From Nostoc sp. JL34 (GTDB taxonomy: Bacteria > Cyanobacteriota > Cyanobacteriia > Cyanobacteriales > Nostocaceae), in the NCBI RefSeq assembly GCF_017114945.1, contig NZ_JABXKQ010000161.1, forward strand, positions 1 through 39,978: DNA of 39,978 bases, written 5' to 3'. The first letter of the stretch is position 1; every line of letters begins with the position of its first letter. Position numbers and translations under genes: made by a program. Positions 8,039 to 16,248 of the stretch are shown one piece after another. The notes under the pieces were generated by a model, which was not told the origin of the DNA, made no database searches, and was given only the letters and a program-made list of their open reading frames with translations.

Positions 8039-9670
8039 ATGATTTTTATGCAAGAAAACAAAATTGAGAATATGGTAGGGCAAAAGGCAGAATTAGACGA
8101 TTACATTGGACAATTTTTAAACAATCGCTATTTAATCAGAGATTTGATTGGCAAAGGAGGGATGGGTAGAGTTTATCTAGCCGAAGATACTGCTAAAGGT
8201 GGTATGCCAATCGCAGTCAAAATCTTATCACTCAGTTTGGCGAACCAGCAAATGTCCCAACGCTTTGCCAGAGAGATTTTTATTGGCGCTCAATTGGGTC
8301 GCAAAAGTAAACATATTGTTCGCATCTTAAGTTATGGCGTTACTGACGATAAAACTCCATTTTATGTAATGGAATATCTCCAAGGAAAAAATCTCAAACA
8401 AATTCTTAAAATTCAGCCCTTAACAATATCGAAGTTTTTGCATATTTGTAACCAAATTTGCTTAGGTTTACAATGTGCCCATCAAGGTATCAGCCTTAAA
8501 GGAGAGATTTATCCTATTGTTCACAGGGATATTAAACCAGAAAATATATTCATTAGCGAAGATAATAAACAAGGAGAAATTGTTAAGATTCTAGATTTTG
8601 GAATTGCCAAGTTTTTGACAGAGCGAAGTGGGATGACTCTGACAGATTCTTTTATTGGCAGTTTGCCTTACTGTTCTCCAGAACATATGGAAGGACGCAA
8701 ATTACTAGATGTCCGTTCTGACATTTACAGTTTGGGAGTACTAATGTTTGAGATGCTGACAGGAAAGCATCCATTTCAGACAAAAAGTAACTCCTTTGGT
8801 ACTTGGTATCAAGCACATCGCTTTCAAATGCCACCTACAGTTGAGGAAGTGAATCCGCAAGTCAAAATCCCGCAGATATTAGAAAAAATATTGATGAGTT
8901 GTTTAGCTAAAGAAGTAAGCGATCGCCCTCAAAATATTAACCAAATATTAGAAGATTTAGAAAAGGTTAAAATTCAACTTAGTGATGTTATTCCTAGCAA
9001 TAGTAGTGAAATTATTAAACTCTCATTTCCGGTTCAATTAGTCCCGGCAACTTTATTATCAGAAAAAGAGTGTTTGCAGAAAACTTGGCCTAAAAACAAA
9101 CCAATCGCACCAATTGGGTTTCCCCATTTAATCCATACTCCTCAAAGACCGATACCAACTTTTTGGGCAATGTTGCCTAAACAAGAGATTACAAAATTTC
9201 TGGATAAAATACACAGCACTGAATTTATTAGTAAAATGGATGTATATCCGATGCTATTATGGGTAACAGTACTATACGATGCCCAGCTTACTATGACTAA
9301 GTGGCTACCTTATTTTCTAGATTTAAAAGATAATAAAGGGCAAAATATAGCACGTAGTTTAGTAGAAGTTGGCTACTATCATCTCCTATTTTTTCCTTTA
9401 GAAGATCCAACCCGTTGCTCTCATGTAACCACTTTAAACCTCACAGCTAACCAGCGCCAGCAACTTGTAGATTGGTTAGATATGAGTCAACAGTCAAATG
9501 AATTAATTTTGCCGAATCAAGCCAAAAATATTCTCAAAACAGAGTACGAAAAGCTGAAGTTAGATATCTTACGAAAGTTAGCCGCACATCAAAAAGCAGA
9601 GAAAGAAGGTTTAAAAAATTGGATGGATAAATTTTTAGAGATTTTTTTTAAACTTTTATCACGTTCTTGA
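8039..9670 (+). CDS. Ser/Thr protein kinase, PknB-like, soluble (kinase 3)
   Basis: 543 residues. The kinase domain covers about residues 29-305: IGKGGMGRVYLAED, IAVKIL lysine, HRDIKPENIF with H162 and D164, DFGIAK from 186, and a SPEHM activation-segment end. It is the canonical Hanks type, unlike kinases 1 and 2. No membrane segment is visible. The C-terminal 200 residues form a domain shared with kinase 4, marked by MLPKQEI, YPMLLWVTVLYD and KWLPYFLDL; I do not know this domain. ATG 8039 and ATG 8048 are both possible starts, with no clear ribosome site. It is followed 74 bp later by its paralogue. Role: phosphorylation of unknown cytoplasmic proteins, perhaps with the C-terminal domain choosing partner or substrate. 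Confidence 0.9.
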   Translation: MIFMQENKIENMVGQKAELDDYIGQFLNNRYLIRDLIGKGGMGRVYLAEDTAKGGMPIAVKILSLSLANQQMSQRFAREIFIGAQLGRKSKHIVRILSYGVTDDKTPFYVMEYLQGKNLKQILKIQPLTISKFLHICNQICLGLQCAHQGISLKGEIYPIVHRDIKPENIFISEDNKQGEIVKILDFGIAKFLTERSGMTLTDSFIGSLPYCSPEHMEGRKLLDVRSDIYSLGVLMFEMLTGKHPFQTKSNSFGTWYQAHRFQMPPTVEEVNPQVKIPQILEKILMSCLAKEVSDRPQNINQILEDLEKVKIQLSDVIPSNSSEIIKLSFPVQLVPATLLSEKECLQKTWPKNKPIAPIGFPHLIHTPQRPIPTFWAMLPKQEITKFLDKIHSTEFISKMDVYPMLLWVTVLYDAQLTMTKWLPYFLDLKDNKGQNIARSLVEVGYYHLLFFPLEDPTRCSHVTTLNLTANQRQQLVDWLDMSQQSNELILPNQAKNILKTEYEKLKLDILRKLAAHQKAEKEGLKNWMDKFLEIFFKLLSRS

Positions 9671-9744
9671 AAGTCTGCTATCAAAATCAAAATGCTTGCC
9701 ACCATTCCCCAACGATCTTCTTACGCGTGTATTGCTAACTTAAA

Positions 9745-11298
9745 ATGGACTCAGCAGCAGAGGTGAACAAAGTGAATCAAAGTCCATTTACATCTCCAAG
9801 TAGTACAGGCTTGCTTGCCAATCGTTATCAACTCAAGCAACTAATTGGTAGTGGTGGTATGGGTGAAGTTTTTTTAGCAGATGATATTTTGTTAGGAGGT
9901 ATACCAGTTGCTATCAAGTTTTTGACTCAAACTGTTGTCGATATTAAGATGCAACAGGACTTTGCTCGTGAAGCTTTAATGAGTGCAGCTTTGAGTCAAA
10001 AGAGTGTACATATAGTGCGGGCGTATGATTATGGTGTGAATGAGAAAGGAAAACCATACTATGTCATGGAATATCTATCAGGCAAGAGTTTAAAGGACTT
10101 AATCCCGTTGCCTTTGCCCATGTTTGTGACTCTTTCTCGTCAGATTTGTTTAGGCTTACAATGCGCCCATCAAGGTATTAACATTGATGGTAAAATTTGT
10201 CCGTTGGTTCATAGAGATATCAAACCTGCCAATATATTAGTTATTCCCGATCCGATATTGGGTCAGTTAGTTAAAATACTCGACTTTGGTATTGCTAGAT
10301 TTTTAAATTATGCATCAACAGCCAGCACAAGTAGGGGATTTAATGGCACATTACCCTACTGTTCTCCAGAACAGCTAGATGGGGAAAAATTAGATAGTCG
10401 CTCTGATATCTATAGCCTGGGTGTGATGATGTTTGAGATGCTTACAGGTAAAAAACCTTGGCAACCAGAAACTGATTACTTTGGTGCTTGGTATAAAGCA
10501 CATCACTTTGAACAACCAAAAGCGATCGCAGAGGTTAAACCCACTCTGCAAATACCTCAAAAGCTGAATAATTTAATCATGGCTTGTCTGGCAAAAAAAG
10601 CAAGCGATCGCCCCCAAAATATCGCTCAAATTTTGCAAGTATTAAACAGTTTAGAACAGTCCAATTGTCCCAGCTTCCCTACAACTTTAGCCTCTAGTTC
10701 CATCTTTAGCCGTCCCTTAGATTCTGGATTACCAATCGCAGTAGAACAAAGTTGTCGGCAACTTTTGTGGCCTCAAAAGAAACCAATTCAAGAAATTGTT
10801 TTTCCCCAGCTTCTAGACACTACACAAGGATCTATGACAGCCCTATGGTTGATGTTGCCTAAACAAGAAATCAAAAACTATGCCGTTTCTACCCGTTATA
10901 ACCAGTTTATCTTTATGACATCCCCTCACCCAATGCTGTTGTGGGTGACTGTACTCTACAATCGGCAATTGCCTCCTAAGTGGCTACCGTGCTACTTAGA
11001 TATGCAAAATCCCCAAAATCTTAGGCTGGTAAGTTTCCTGGCTAAAAATGAACACTATCCTTTGATTTTCTTTACTCTGGAAGCACCACATTCCTGCACC
11101 AACGTTCTCAGCAGTCGCATTGAGCCAACTCAGCGGCAAATGTTGAAAACTTGGGTGCAACAGAGTCAAAGTCTACCACCCGCTTCTCAACCCCATTTGA
11201 GCAAACAGCTATTAAAGCAGCAGTATAAACAAATGCAATCCCGGATATTGCAGCATCTGGAATCAGAGCCACAAGTTGTATTATCAGGGTCTGTTTAA
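9745..11298 (+). CDS. Ser/Thr protein kinase, PknB-like, soluble (kinase 4)
   Basis: 517 residues, paralogous to kinase 3 along the whole length. Motifs are IGSGGMGEVFLADD, VAIKFL, HRDIKPANIL with H156 and D158, DFGIAR from 180, and SPEQL. The C-terminal domain repeats the kinase 3 pattern (MLPKQEI, HPMLLWVTVLYN, KWLPCYLDM, then an F-L/T-LE-P segment). No signal peptide or membrane segment. All catalytic residues are present, so it should be active. The start ATG 9745 gives an N-terminus similar in length to that of kinase 3; a near-in-frame GTG lies further in. It could be co-transcribed with kinase 3 (74-bp gap). Confidence 0.9.
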   Translation: MDSAAEVNKVNQSPFTSPSSTGLLANRYQLKQLIGSGGMGEVFLADDILLGGIPVAIKFLTQTVVDIKMQQDFAREALMSAALSQKSVHIVRAYDYGVNEKGKPYYVMEYLSGKSLKDLIPLPLPMFVTLSRQICLGLQCAHQGINIDGKICPLVHRDIKPANILVIPDPILGQLVKILDFGIARFLNYASTASTSRGFNGTLPYCSPEQLDGEKLDSRSDIYSLGVMMFEMLTGKKPWQPETDYFGAWYKAHHFEQPKAIAEVKPTLQIPQKLNNLIMACLAKKASDRPQNIAQILQVLNSLEQSNCPSFPTTLASSSIFSRPLDSGLPIAVEQSCRQLLWPQKKPIQEIVFPQLLDTTQGSMTALWLMLPKQEIKNYAVSTRYNQFIFMTSPHPMLLWVTVLYNRQLPPKWLPCYLDMQNPQNLRLVSFLAKNEHYPLIFFTLEAPHSCTNVLSSRIEPTQRQMLKTWVQQSQSLPPASQPHLSKQLLKQQYKQMQSRILQHLESEPQVVLSGSV

Positions 11299-11362
11299 CG
11301 AACAAATTCGCACCTGGGAGAGATGAGACAAAAATAATTCCTAATTCCCAACTCCAAAACAC

Positions 11363-11391
11363 TTGACAAGGAGAAAAAAAATAGTGATAAT
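11363..11391 (+). promoter_or_regulatory. Sigma70-type promoter for tRNA-Asp
   Basis: A perfect -35 ttgaca (11363-11368), a 17-base spacer and -10 gataat (11386-11391) lie just upstream of the tRNA. Transcription would start near 11398, about a dozen bases before the mature tRNA 5' end. Confidence 0.8.
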
Positions 11392-11409
11392 AGCAAAGTT
11401 GCCAAACAA

Positions 11410-11483
11410 GGGACTGTAGTTCAATTGGTTAGAGCACCGCCCTGTCACGGCGGAAGTTGCGGGTTCGAGCCCCGTCAGTCCCG
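11410..11483 (+). tRNA. tRNA-Asp (GTC)
   Basis: 74 nt cloverleaf. Acceptor gggactg pairs with cagtccc; discriminator G73. The D arm is tagttcaattggttagagca. The anticodon stem ccgcc/ggcgg encloses loop ctgtcac with anticodon GTC. The T arm has gggttcgagcccc. CCA is not encoded. It reads Asp codons GAC/GAU. Confidence 0.97.
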
Positions 11484-11503
11484 TTCTAAATTTATGAGTG
11501 GTG

Positions 11504-11529
11504 AATCACTGAACTGAACTTCGGTGATT
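11504..11529 (+). terminator. Hairpin after tRNA-Asp
   Basis: aatcactgaa and ttcggtgatt form a 10-bp stem (one G-U pair) with a six-base loop, 20 bases past the tRNA. The T-run after it is short, so termination is plausible rather than certain. Confidence 0.5.
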
Positions 11530-11621
11530 TTAGATTTTGAATTCCCCAAATAGATTAACTCAGAATTCAGGGTTTAAATATAAGCTACATTTATCATGCT
11601 TTGCGAAAGAGAGAATCAACT

Positions 11622-13094
11622 GTGACTGTTAGAGTCCGAATTGCGCCGAGTCCAACCGGAAATTTACATATTGGTACAGCTAGAACGGCTGTATTCAACT
11701 GGTTATTTGCCCGTCACCACGGCGGGAAATTTATACTGCGAATAGAAGATACAGATTTAGAGCGATCGCGTCCCGAATACACCGACAATATTCTTGAAGG
11801 ACTGCGCTGGCTAGGGTTGAACTGGGATGAAGGGCCATTTTTTCAATCCCAACGCCTGGATTTTTATAAAGAAGCAGTAGAAAAACTGCTAGATCAAGGA
11901 TTAGCCTATCGCTGCTACACCACTTCCGAAGAATTAGAGGCGCTCCGAGAAGCTCAAAAAGCCAGAGGCGAAGCACCTCGCTATGACAACCGTCACCGCA
12001 ACCTCACCCCAGAACAACGCGCCGCCTTTGAAGCAGAAGGTCGTTCTTCTGTAATTCGCTTCAAAATCGAAGATGGGCGGGAAATTGTCTGGAATGACCT
12101 AGTACGGGGAAAGATGTCTTGGCGAGGTAGCGATTTAGGTGGTGATATGGTCATCGCCCGCGCCTCAGAAGAGGGTAGCGGTCAACCCTTATACAATTTT
12201 GTAGTTGTCGTGGATGACATTGATATGGAAATCACCCATGTCATCCGCGGAGAAGACCACATCGCCAACACTGCCAAGCAAATTTTACTGTATGAAGCAA
12301 TGGGTGCAAAAATCCCAGAGTTTTCCCATACGCCATTAATTTTGAATATGGAAGGGCGCAAGCTTTCTAAGCGAGATGGCGTCACTTCCATTTCTGACTT
12401 TCAGAAAATGGGCTTTACCTCTGAAGGCTTGGTAAATTACATGACATTGTTGGGTTGGTCGCCACCAGATTCCACACAAGAAATATTTACCTTAGAAACA
12501 GCAGCTAAAGAATTTGGCTTTGAGCGCGTCAATAAAGCAGGTGCAAAGTTTGACTGGGACAAGCTGGATTGGTTGAACAGTCAATATATTCACAAAACGC
12601 CAGTAGATAAACTCACAGATTTACTCATCCCCTTTTGGGAAGCGGCTGGCTATAAATTTGATGGTGGACGCGTAGACGCAGAGCGGCTTCTCGTCAGAGA
12701 TCGCCCCTGGTTAGAACAGCTAGTAACTTTAATTAGTCAGAGTTTGACTCGCCTGGTAGATGGAGTAGCTCAAAGCCAACTGTTTTTTAGCGATACAGTT
12801 GAATTTAGCGAGGAAGGCAGTACACAACTAAAGCAAGAAGGTTCTGCTGCTGTCCTTGAAGCGATTGTCACAGCTTTAGAAAATCAGCCGCAACTGTCAG
12901 AAGCCGCTGCCCAAGACATTATTAAACAAGTGGTGAAAGAGCAAAAAGTCAAAAAAGGCTTAGTAATGCGATCGCTCAGAGCAGCCTTAACTGGAGATGT
13001 TCATGGCCCCGACTTAATCCAATCTTGGTTACTACTAAATCAGATTGGTTTAGATAAGCCGCGCTTGAGTCGGGCTATAACGGAAGCTAAGTAG
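11622..13094 (+). CDS. gltX: Glutamyl-tRNA synthetase
   Basis: 490 residues from GTG 11622, which gives the usual cyanobacterial start MTVRVRIAPSPTG. An upstream TTG at 11601 would add seven residues without family support. It is a class I aminoacyl-tRNA synthetase: HIGH box as HIGTA near residue 16 and KMSKS box as KLSKRD from 247. It charges tRNA-Glu. Cyanobacterial GluRS is generally non-discriminating and also makes Glu-tRNA-Gln for the GatCAB amidotransferase (family knowledge). The tRNA gene just upstream is tRNA-Asp, not a substrate. Confidence 0.97.
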   Translation: MTVRVRIAPSPTGNLHIGTARTAVFNWLFARHHGGKFILRIEDTDLERSRPEYTDNILEGLRWLGLNWDEGPFFQSQRLDFYKEAVEKLLDQGLAYRCYTTSEELEALREAQKARGEAPRYDNRHRNLTPEQRAAFEAEGRSSVIRFKIEDGREIVWNDLVRGKMSWRGSDLGGDMVIARASEEGSGQPLYNFVVVVDDIDMEITHVIRGEDHIANTAKQILLYEAMGAKIPEFSHTPLILNMEGRKLSKRDGVTSISDFQKMGFTSEGLVNYMTLLGWSPPDSTQEIFTLETAAKEFGFERVNKAGAKFDWDKLDWLNSQYIHKTPVDKLTDLLIPFWEAAGYKFDGGRVDAERLLVRDRPWLEQLVTLISQSLTRLVDGVAQSQLFFSDTVEFSEEGSTQLKQEGSAAVLEAIVTALENQPQLSEAAAQDIIKQVVKEQKVKKGLVMRSLRAALTGDVHGPDLIQSWLLLNQIGLDKPRLSRAITEAK

Positions 13095-13130
13095 CGATTA
13101 CTTCCAGATTTTAGAAATATTTTAGATTTT

Positions 13131-13154
13131 AGGGGCGCACAAACGTGTGCCCCT
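13131..13154. terminator. GC-rich hairpin after gltX
   Basis: aggggcgcac and gtgtgcccct pair around a four-base loop (aaac), 36 bases after the gltX stop. No T-run follows. It may be a terminator or one copy of a dispersed palindromic repeat, which often have this sequence style in cyanobacteria. Confidence 0.5.
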
Positions 13155-13317
13155 ATCCATAAGGTAGAGCAACTATGAGAACAAGAAATCATTGACTAAT
13201 TACTAATGAATTATCCCCAATTTCAAATCTAAAATAGGTAGTCAATTCTCCTCATCTTGGGAACTTGGTGTGTAAAATTCATGTCTTCAAAAACACTTAG
13301 AAGCGAACGTAATTACA

Positions 13318-13812
13318 ATGCCGACAAAAGCGCTCAATAGAGGGATGAGATTATCGTTCATGATAGTTACGCTCTTCATCATATCGACAGTTAATGCTGT
13401 AACTGATGCTCAGGAAGCGCCAACGATATTTGGAGATGTCACCATTAGCCCTCAGTTTTCCCCAGACCCCTTGACAGTTCGCGGGATGAGTGGTGGTTCA
13501 ATATCTGGGAGTCAAGTAGCTGGGAGGAGCGAAACAGCCACTGGCCCTTGTACCGGATTTGTTGATGAAACACCAGACCACACATTCGCACTCACAAGTA
13601 AATTTGACTACCTAAAGCTACAAGTGCAAAGTCCTGAAGACACCACCATAATTATCAAGGGGCCCGGTGGTACTTGGTGCAATGACGATTTTGATGGCAA
13701 AAATGCCGGCATTGTTGGTGAATGGCTGGCTGGAAGTTACCAAATTTGGGTTGGTTCCTACGAAAAGGGCAAGTATCTCCCTTACACTCTACAAATTACA
13801 GAAGTGAAGTAG
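13318..13812 (+). CDS. Small exported PPC-like protein, cyanobacterial
   Basis: 164 residues. The N-terminus (M1 to about A31: basic, then LSFMIVTLFIISTV, then AQA-like DAQEAP) is a Sec signal peptide. The mature part is a beta-rich domain with GPCTGFV, PDHTF, GPGGTWCNDDFDG and GSYQIWVGSY, a pattern seen in secreted cyanobacterial proteins and related in shape to PPC domains. Two cysteines (in GPCTGF and TWCNDD) could form a disulfide. It is probably periplasmic or external; no enzymatic motif is visible and the function is unknown. ATG 13318 is used; an ATG nine codons later would also keep a signal peptide. Confidence 0.75.
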   Translation: MPTKALNRGMRLSFMIVTLFIISTVNAVTDAQEAPTIFGDVTISPQFSPDPLTVRGMSGGSISGSQVAGRSETATGPCTGFVDETPDHTFALTSKFDYLKLQVQSPEDTTIIIKGPGGTWCNDDFDGKNAGIVGEWLAGSYQIWVGSYEKGKYLPYTLQITEVK

Positions 13813-14195
13813 GGCATTGGGCATTGGGGATTAGATTAAATCTTAGAGTTCAACTAATTTTTTCTAGTCCCCAGTCCCCAGTCCCCAGTTCCCCAGAATC
13901 ATGATTGAGAGCGGCTTGAACGACACTAGGAGCATTCTGGAGAAATTCTCCATGTCTTTGCATCCCGTTGCGCTCCCTTTTCTCGTGCGATATTGTATTA
14001 AAATTAAGTTAACTTTGATTAAGATTCTTGTTGGCATCGCCATAATGCGCCGATCGCCGTATGGCAGTGCATATAAGAGATCAAATTAAACAAAATGGAT
14101 TTATAAACATCCGTTTAACAGCTTAAAGTGACAGAGTGATGAACATTCGGTTGCTAGGGCTAATGATTTGTATAGGCATCTAGAGGCAAATTAAC
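13813..14195. other. Intergenic region upstream of ftsH with agtcccc heptamers
   Basis: Three tandem agtcccc heptamers lie at 13866-13886, another STRR. The 62-codon ORF at 13901-14089 has no ribosome site or recognisable sequence, so it is not called. The region must include the ftsH promoter; I could not fix -35/-10 boxes with confidence. Confidence 0.5.
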
Positions 14196-16082
14196 ATGAA
14201 ATTCTCTTGGAAAGTCCTGGCACTCTGGACATTGCCGGCTTTGGTAATTGGCTTTTTCTTCTGGCAAGGGGCCTTTGCAGGCGCTCCTACTGACATGAGT
14301 AAGAATGCAGCCAATACCCGCATGACCTATGGTCGCTTTCTAGAATACTTGAACGGCGATCGCGTTACCAGCGTCGATCTGTACGAAGGCGGTAGGACAG
14401 CAATTATAGAAGCCCGCGATCCAGACATCGAAAATCGTGTCCAAAGGTGGCGTGTGGATTTGCCTGTTAACGATCCTGAGTTAATTAGCAAGCTCAAAGA
14501 AAAAGACATTAGTTTTGATGCTCACCCCATGCGGAATGATGGCGCAATTTGGGGATTGTTGGGCAATCTCGTCTTTCCAGTCTTATTGATTACTGGGCTG
14601 TTCTTTTTGTTCCGGCGTTCTAGCAACCTCCCCGGCGGGCCAGGTCAAGCGATGAACTTCGGCAAATCCAAAGCGCGTTTCCAAATGGAAGCAAAAACCG
14701 GGGTCAAATTTGACGACGTAGCCGGAATCGAAGAAGCTAAGGAAGAATTGCAAGAAGTTGTTACCTTCCTCAAGCAGCCAGAAAGATTTACTGCTGTGGG
14801 CGCACGGATTCCCAAGGGAGTACTGTTAGTTGGGCCTCCTGGAACTGGTAAAACTTTACTAGCAAAAGCGATCGCAGGCGAAGCAGGCGTACCTTTCTTC
14901 AGTATTTCCGGTTCGGAATTTGTGGAAATGTTCGTTGGTGTGGGTGCATCCCGCGTCCGCGACTTGTTTAAGAAAGCTAAAGACAACGCCCCCTGTATTA
15001 TCTTCATCGATGAAATCGACGCTGTGGGCAGACAACGGGGTGCTGGTATCGGCGGTGGTAACGACGAGAGAGAGCAAACCCTCAACCAATTGCTCACCGA
15101 AATGGACGGGTTTGAAGGTAACACAGGCATTATTATTATTGCTGCTACCAACCGTCCCGATGTACTAGACTCAGCTTTGTTGCGTCCCGGTCGCTTTGAC
15201 CGCCAAGTAACAGTCGATGCACCCGATATCAAAGGGCGTTTGGAAATCTTGCAAGTCCATGCGCGGAATAAGAAACTAGATACTAGTGTATCTTTGGATG
15301 CGATCGCTCGGCGCACTCCTGGATTCACTGGTGCTGACTTAGCCAACTTACTCAACGAAGCAGCAATTCTCACTGCGAGAAGACGCAAAGAAGCCATCAC
15401 CCTCCGCGAAATTGATGATGCGGTGGATCGGGTAGTTGCTGGGATGGAAGGCACTCCCTTGGTGGATAGCAAGAGCAAGCGCTTGATTGCTTACCACGAA
15501 ATCGGACACGCCTTAGTTGGAACTTTGTTAAAAGACCATGACCCAGTACAGAAAGTTACCCTGATTCCACGAGGACAAGCACAGGGTTTAACTTGGTTTA
15601 CACCCAATGAAGAACAGGGGTTAATTTCTCGTTCCCAGTTGAAAGCCAGAATTACTGGTGCTTTGGGTGGTCGCGCCGCCGAAGAGGTAATTTTTGGGGC
15701 TGCGGAAGTCACAACTGGCGCGGGTGGAGACTTACAGCAACTATCAGGAATGGCCCGGCAAATGGTGACTCGGTTCGGGATGTCCGACTTAGGCCCACTG
15801 TCGTTAGAAAGCCAGCAGGGAGAAGTATTCTTGGGTCGTGACTGGACAACCCGATCTGAGTATTCTGAATCCATTGCTTCCCGCATTGATGGACAAGTCA
15901 GGGAAATTGTTGAGCAGTGCTACGACAATGCTAAGAAGATCATCCGTGACCATCGCACTGTCACCGATCGCTTAGTAGATTTGCTCATCGAAAAAGAAAC
16001 CATTGACGGCGAAGAATTCCGCCAGATTGTAGCTGAGTACGCTGAAGTACCTGAGAAGCAACAGTATGTACCGCAACTGTAA
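14196..16082 (+). CDS. ftsH: ATP-dependent zinc metalloprotease FtsH
   Basis: 628 residues. Two membrane segments (about 7-28 and 114-137) flank a lumenal or periplasmic domain. The AAA+ module has Walker A GPPGTGKT near 213-220, Walker B IIFIDEID and the second region of homology ending in RPGRFDRQV. The protease site is HEIGH at 434-438. It is a membrane-bound hexamer that unfolds and degrades damaged membrane proteins. The N-terminus (MKFSWK ... FFFWQG) is like FtsH2 (Slr0228 type), which in cyanobacteria takes part in photosystem II repair with FtsH3 (family knowledge). It is single-gene, with its own terminator. Confidence 0.95.
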   Translation: MKFSWKVLALWTLPALVIGFFFWQGAFAGAPTDMSKNAANTRMTYGRFLEYLNGDRVTSVDLYEGGRTAIIEARDPDIENRVQRWRVDLPVNDPELISKLKEKDISFDAHPMRNDGAIWGLLGNLVFPVLLITGLFFLFRRSSNLPGGPGQAMNFGKSKARFQMEAKTGVKFDDVAGIEEAKEELQEVVTFLKQPERFTAVGARIPKGVLLVGPPGTGKTLLAKAIAGEAGVPFFSISGSEFVEMFVGVGASRVRDLFKKAKDNAPCIIFIDEIDAVGRQRGAGIGGGNDEREQTLNQLLTEMDGFEGNTGIIIIAATNRPDVLDSALLRPGRFDRQVTVDAPDIKGRLEILQVHARNKKLDTSVSLDAIARRTPGFTGADLANLLNEAAILTARRRKEAITLREIDDAVDRVVAGMEGTPLVDSKSKRLIAYHEIGHALVGTLLKDHDPVQKVTLIPRGQAQGLTWFTPNEEQGLISRSQLKARITGALGGRAAEEVIFGAAEVTTGAGGDLQQLSGMARQMVTRFGMSDLGPLSLESQQGEVFLGRDWTTRSEYSESIASRIDGQVREIVEQCYDNAKKIIRDHRTVTDRLVDLLIEKETIDGEEFRQIVAEYAEVPEKQQYVPQL

Positions 16083-16134
16083 TAGTTGACTCAATTCTAG
16101 CTAGCATCTGGAAATGAGTAAAGTAATAAAAAAT

Positions 16135-16169
16135 AAAATGGGGATGGCGTATACCACCCCCATTTTTTT
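16135..16169 (+). terminator. Rho-independent terminator of ftsH
   Basis: aaaatggggatgg and ccacccccatttttt form a stem around cgtata, followed by a run of seven T, 53 bases after the ftsH stop. Confidence 0.85.
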
Positions 16170-16188
16170 GAGAAAAATTATAATGTTT

Positions 16189-16212
16189 AGGGACAATTCA
16201 TGAATTGTCCCT
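16189..16212. terminator. Perfect 24-bp palindrome between ftsH and rnc
   Basis: agggacaattca followed directly by its reverse complement, then ttttt on the + strand. It lies between convergent genes and is likely a second, possibly two-way, terminator. Its perfect dyad could also bind a dimeric protein; there is no evidence for that. Confidence 0.55.
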
Positions 16213-16248
16213 TTTTAAAATTCTCAAAATTTATGAACCTAATAAACT

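Noticed and set aside
13901..14089. 62-codon ORF upstream of ftsH
   Set aside because: No ribosome site or family pattern; starts at a heptamer repeat end.
14645..15478. 277-codon ORF on the - strand
   Set aside because: It lies wholly within ftsH on the other strand; the ftsH motifs are intact and the antisense product is not family-like.
15491..15886. 131-codon ORF on the - strand
   Set aside because: Antisense to the protease domain of ftsH.
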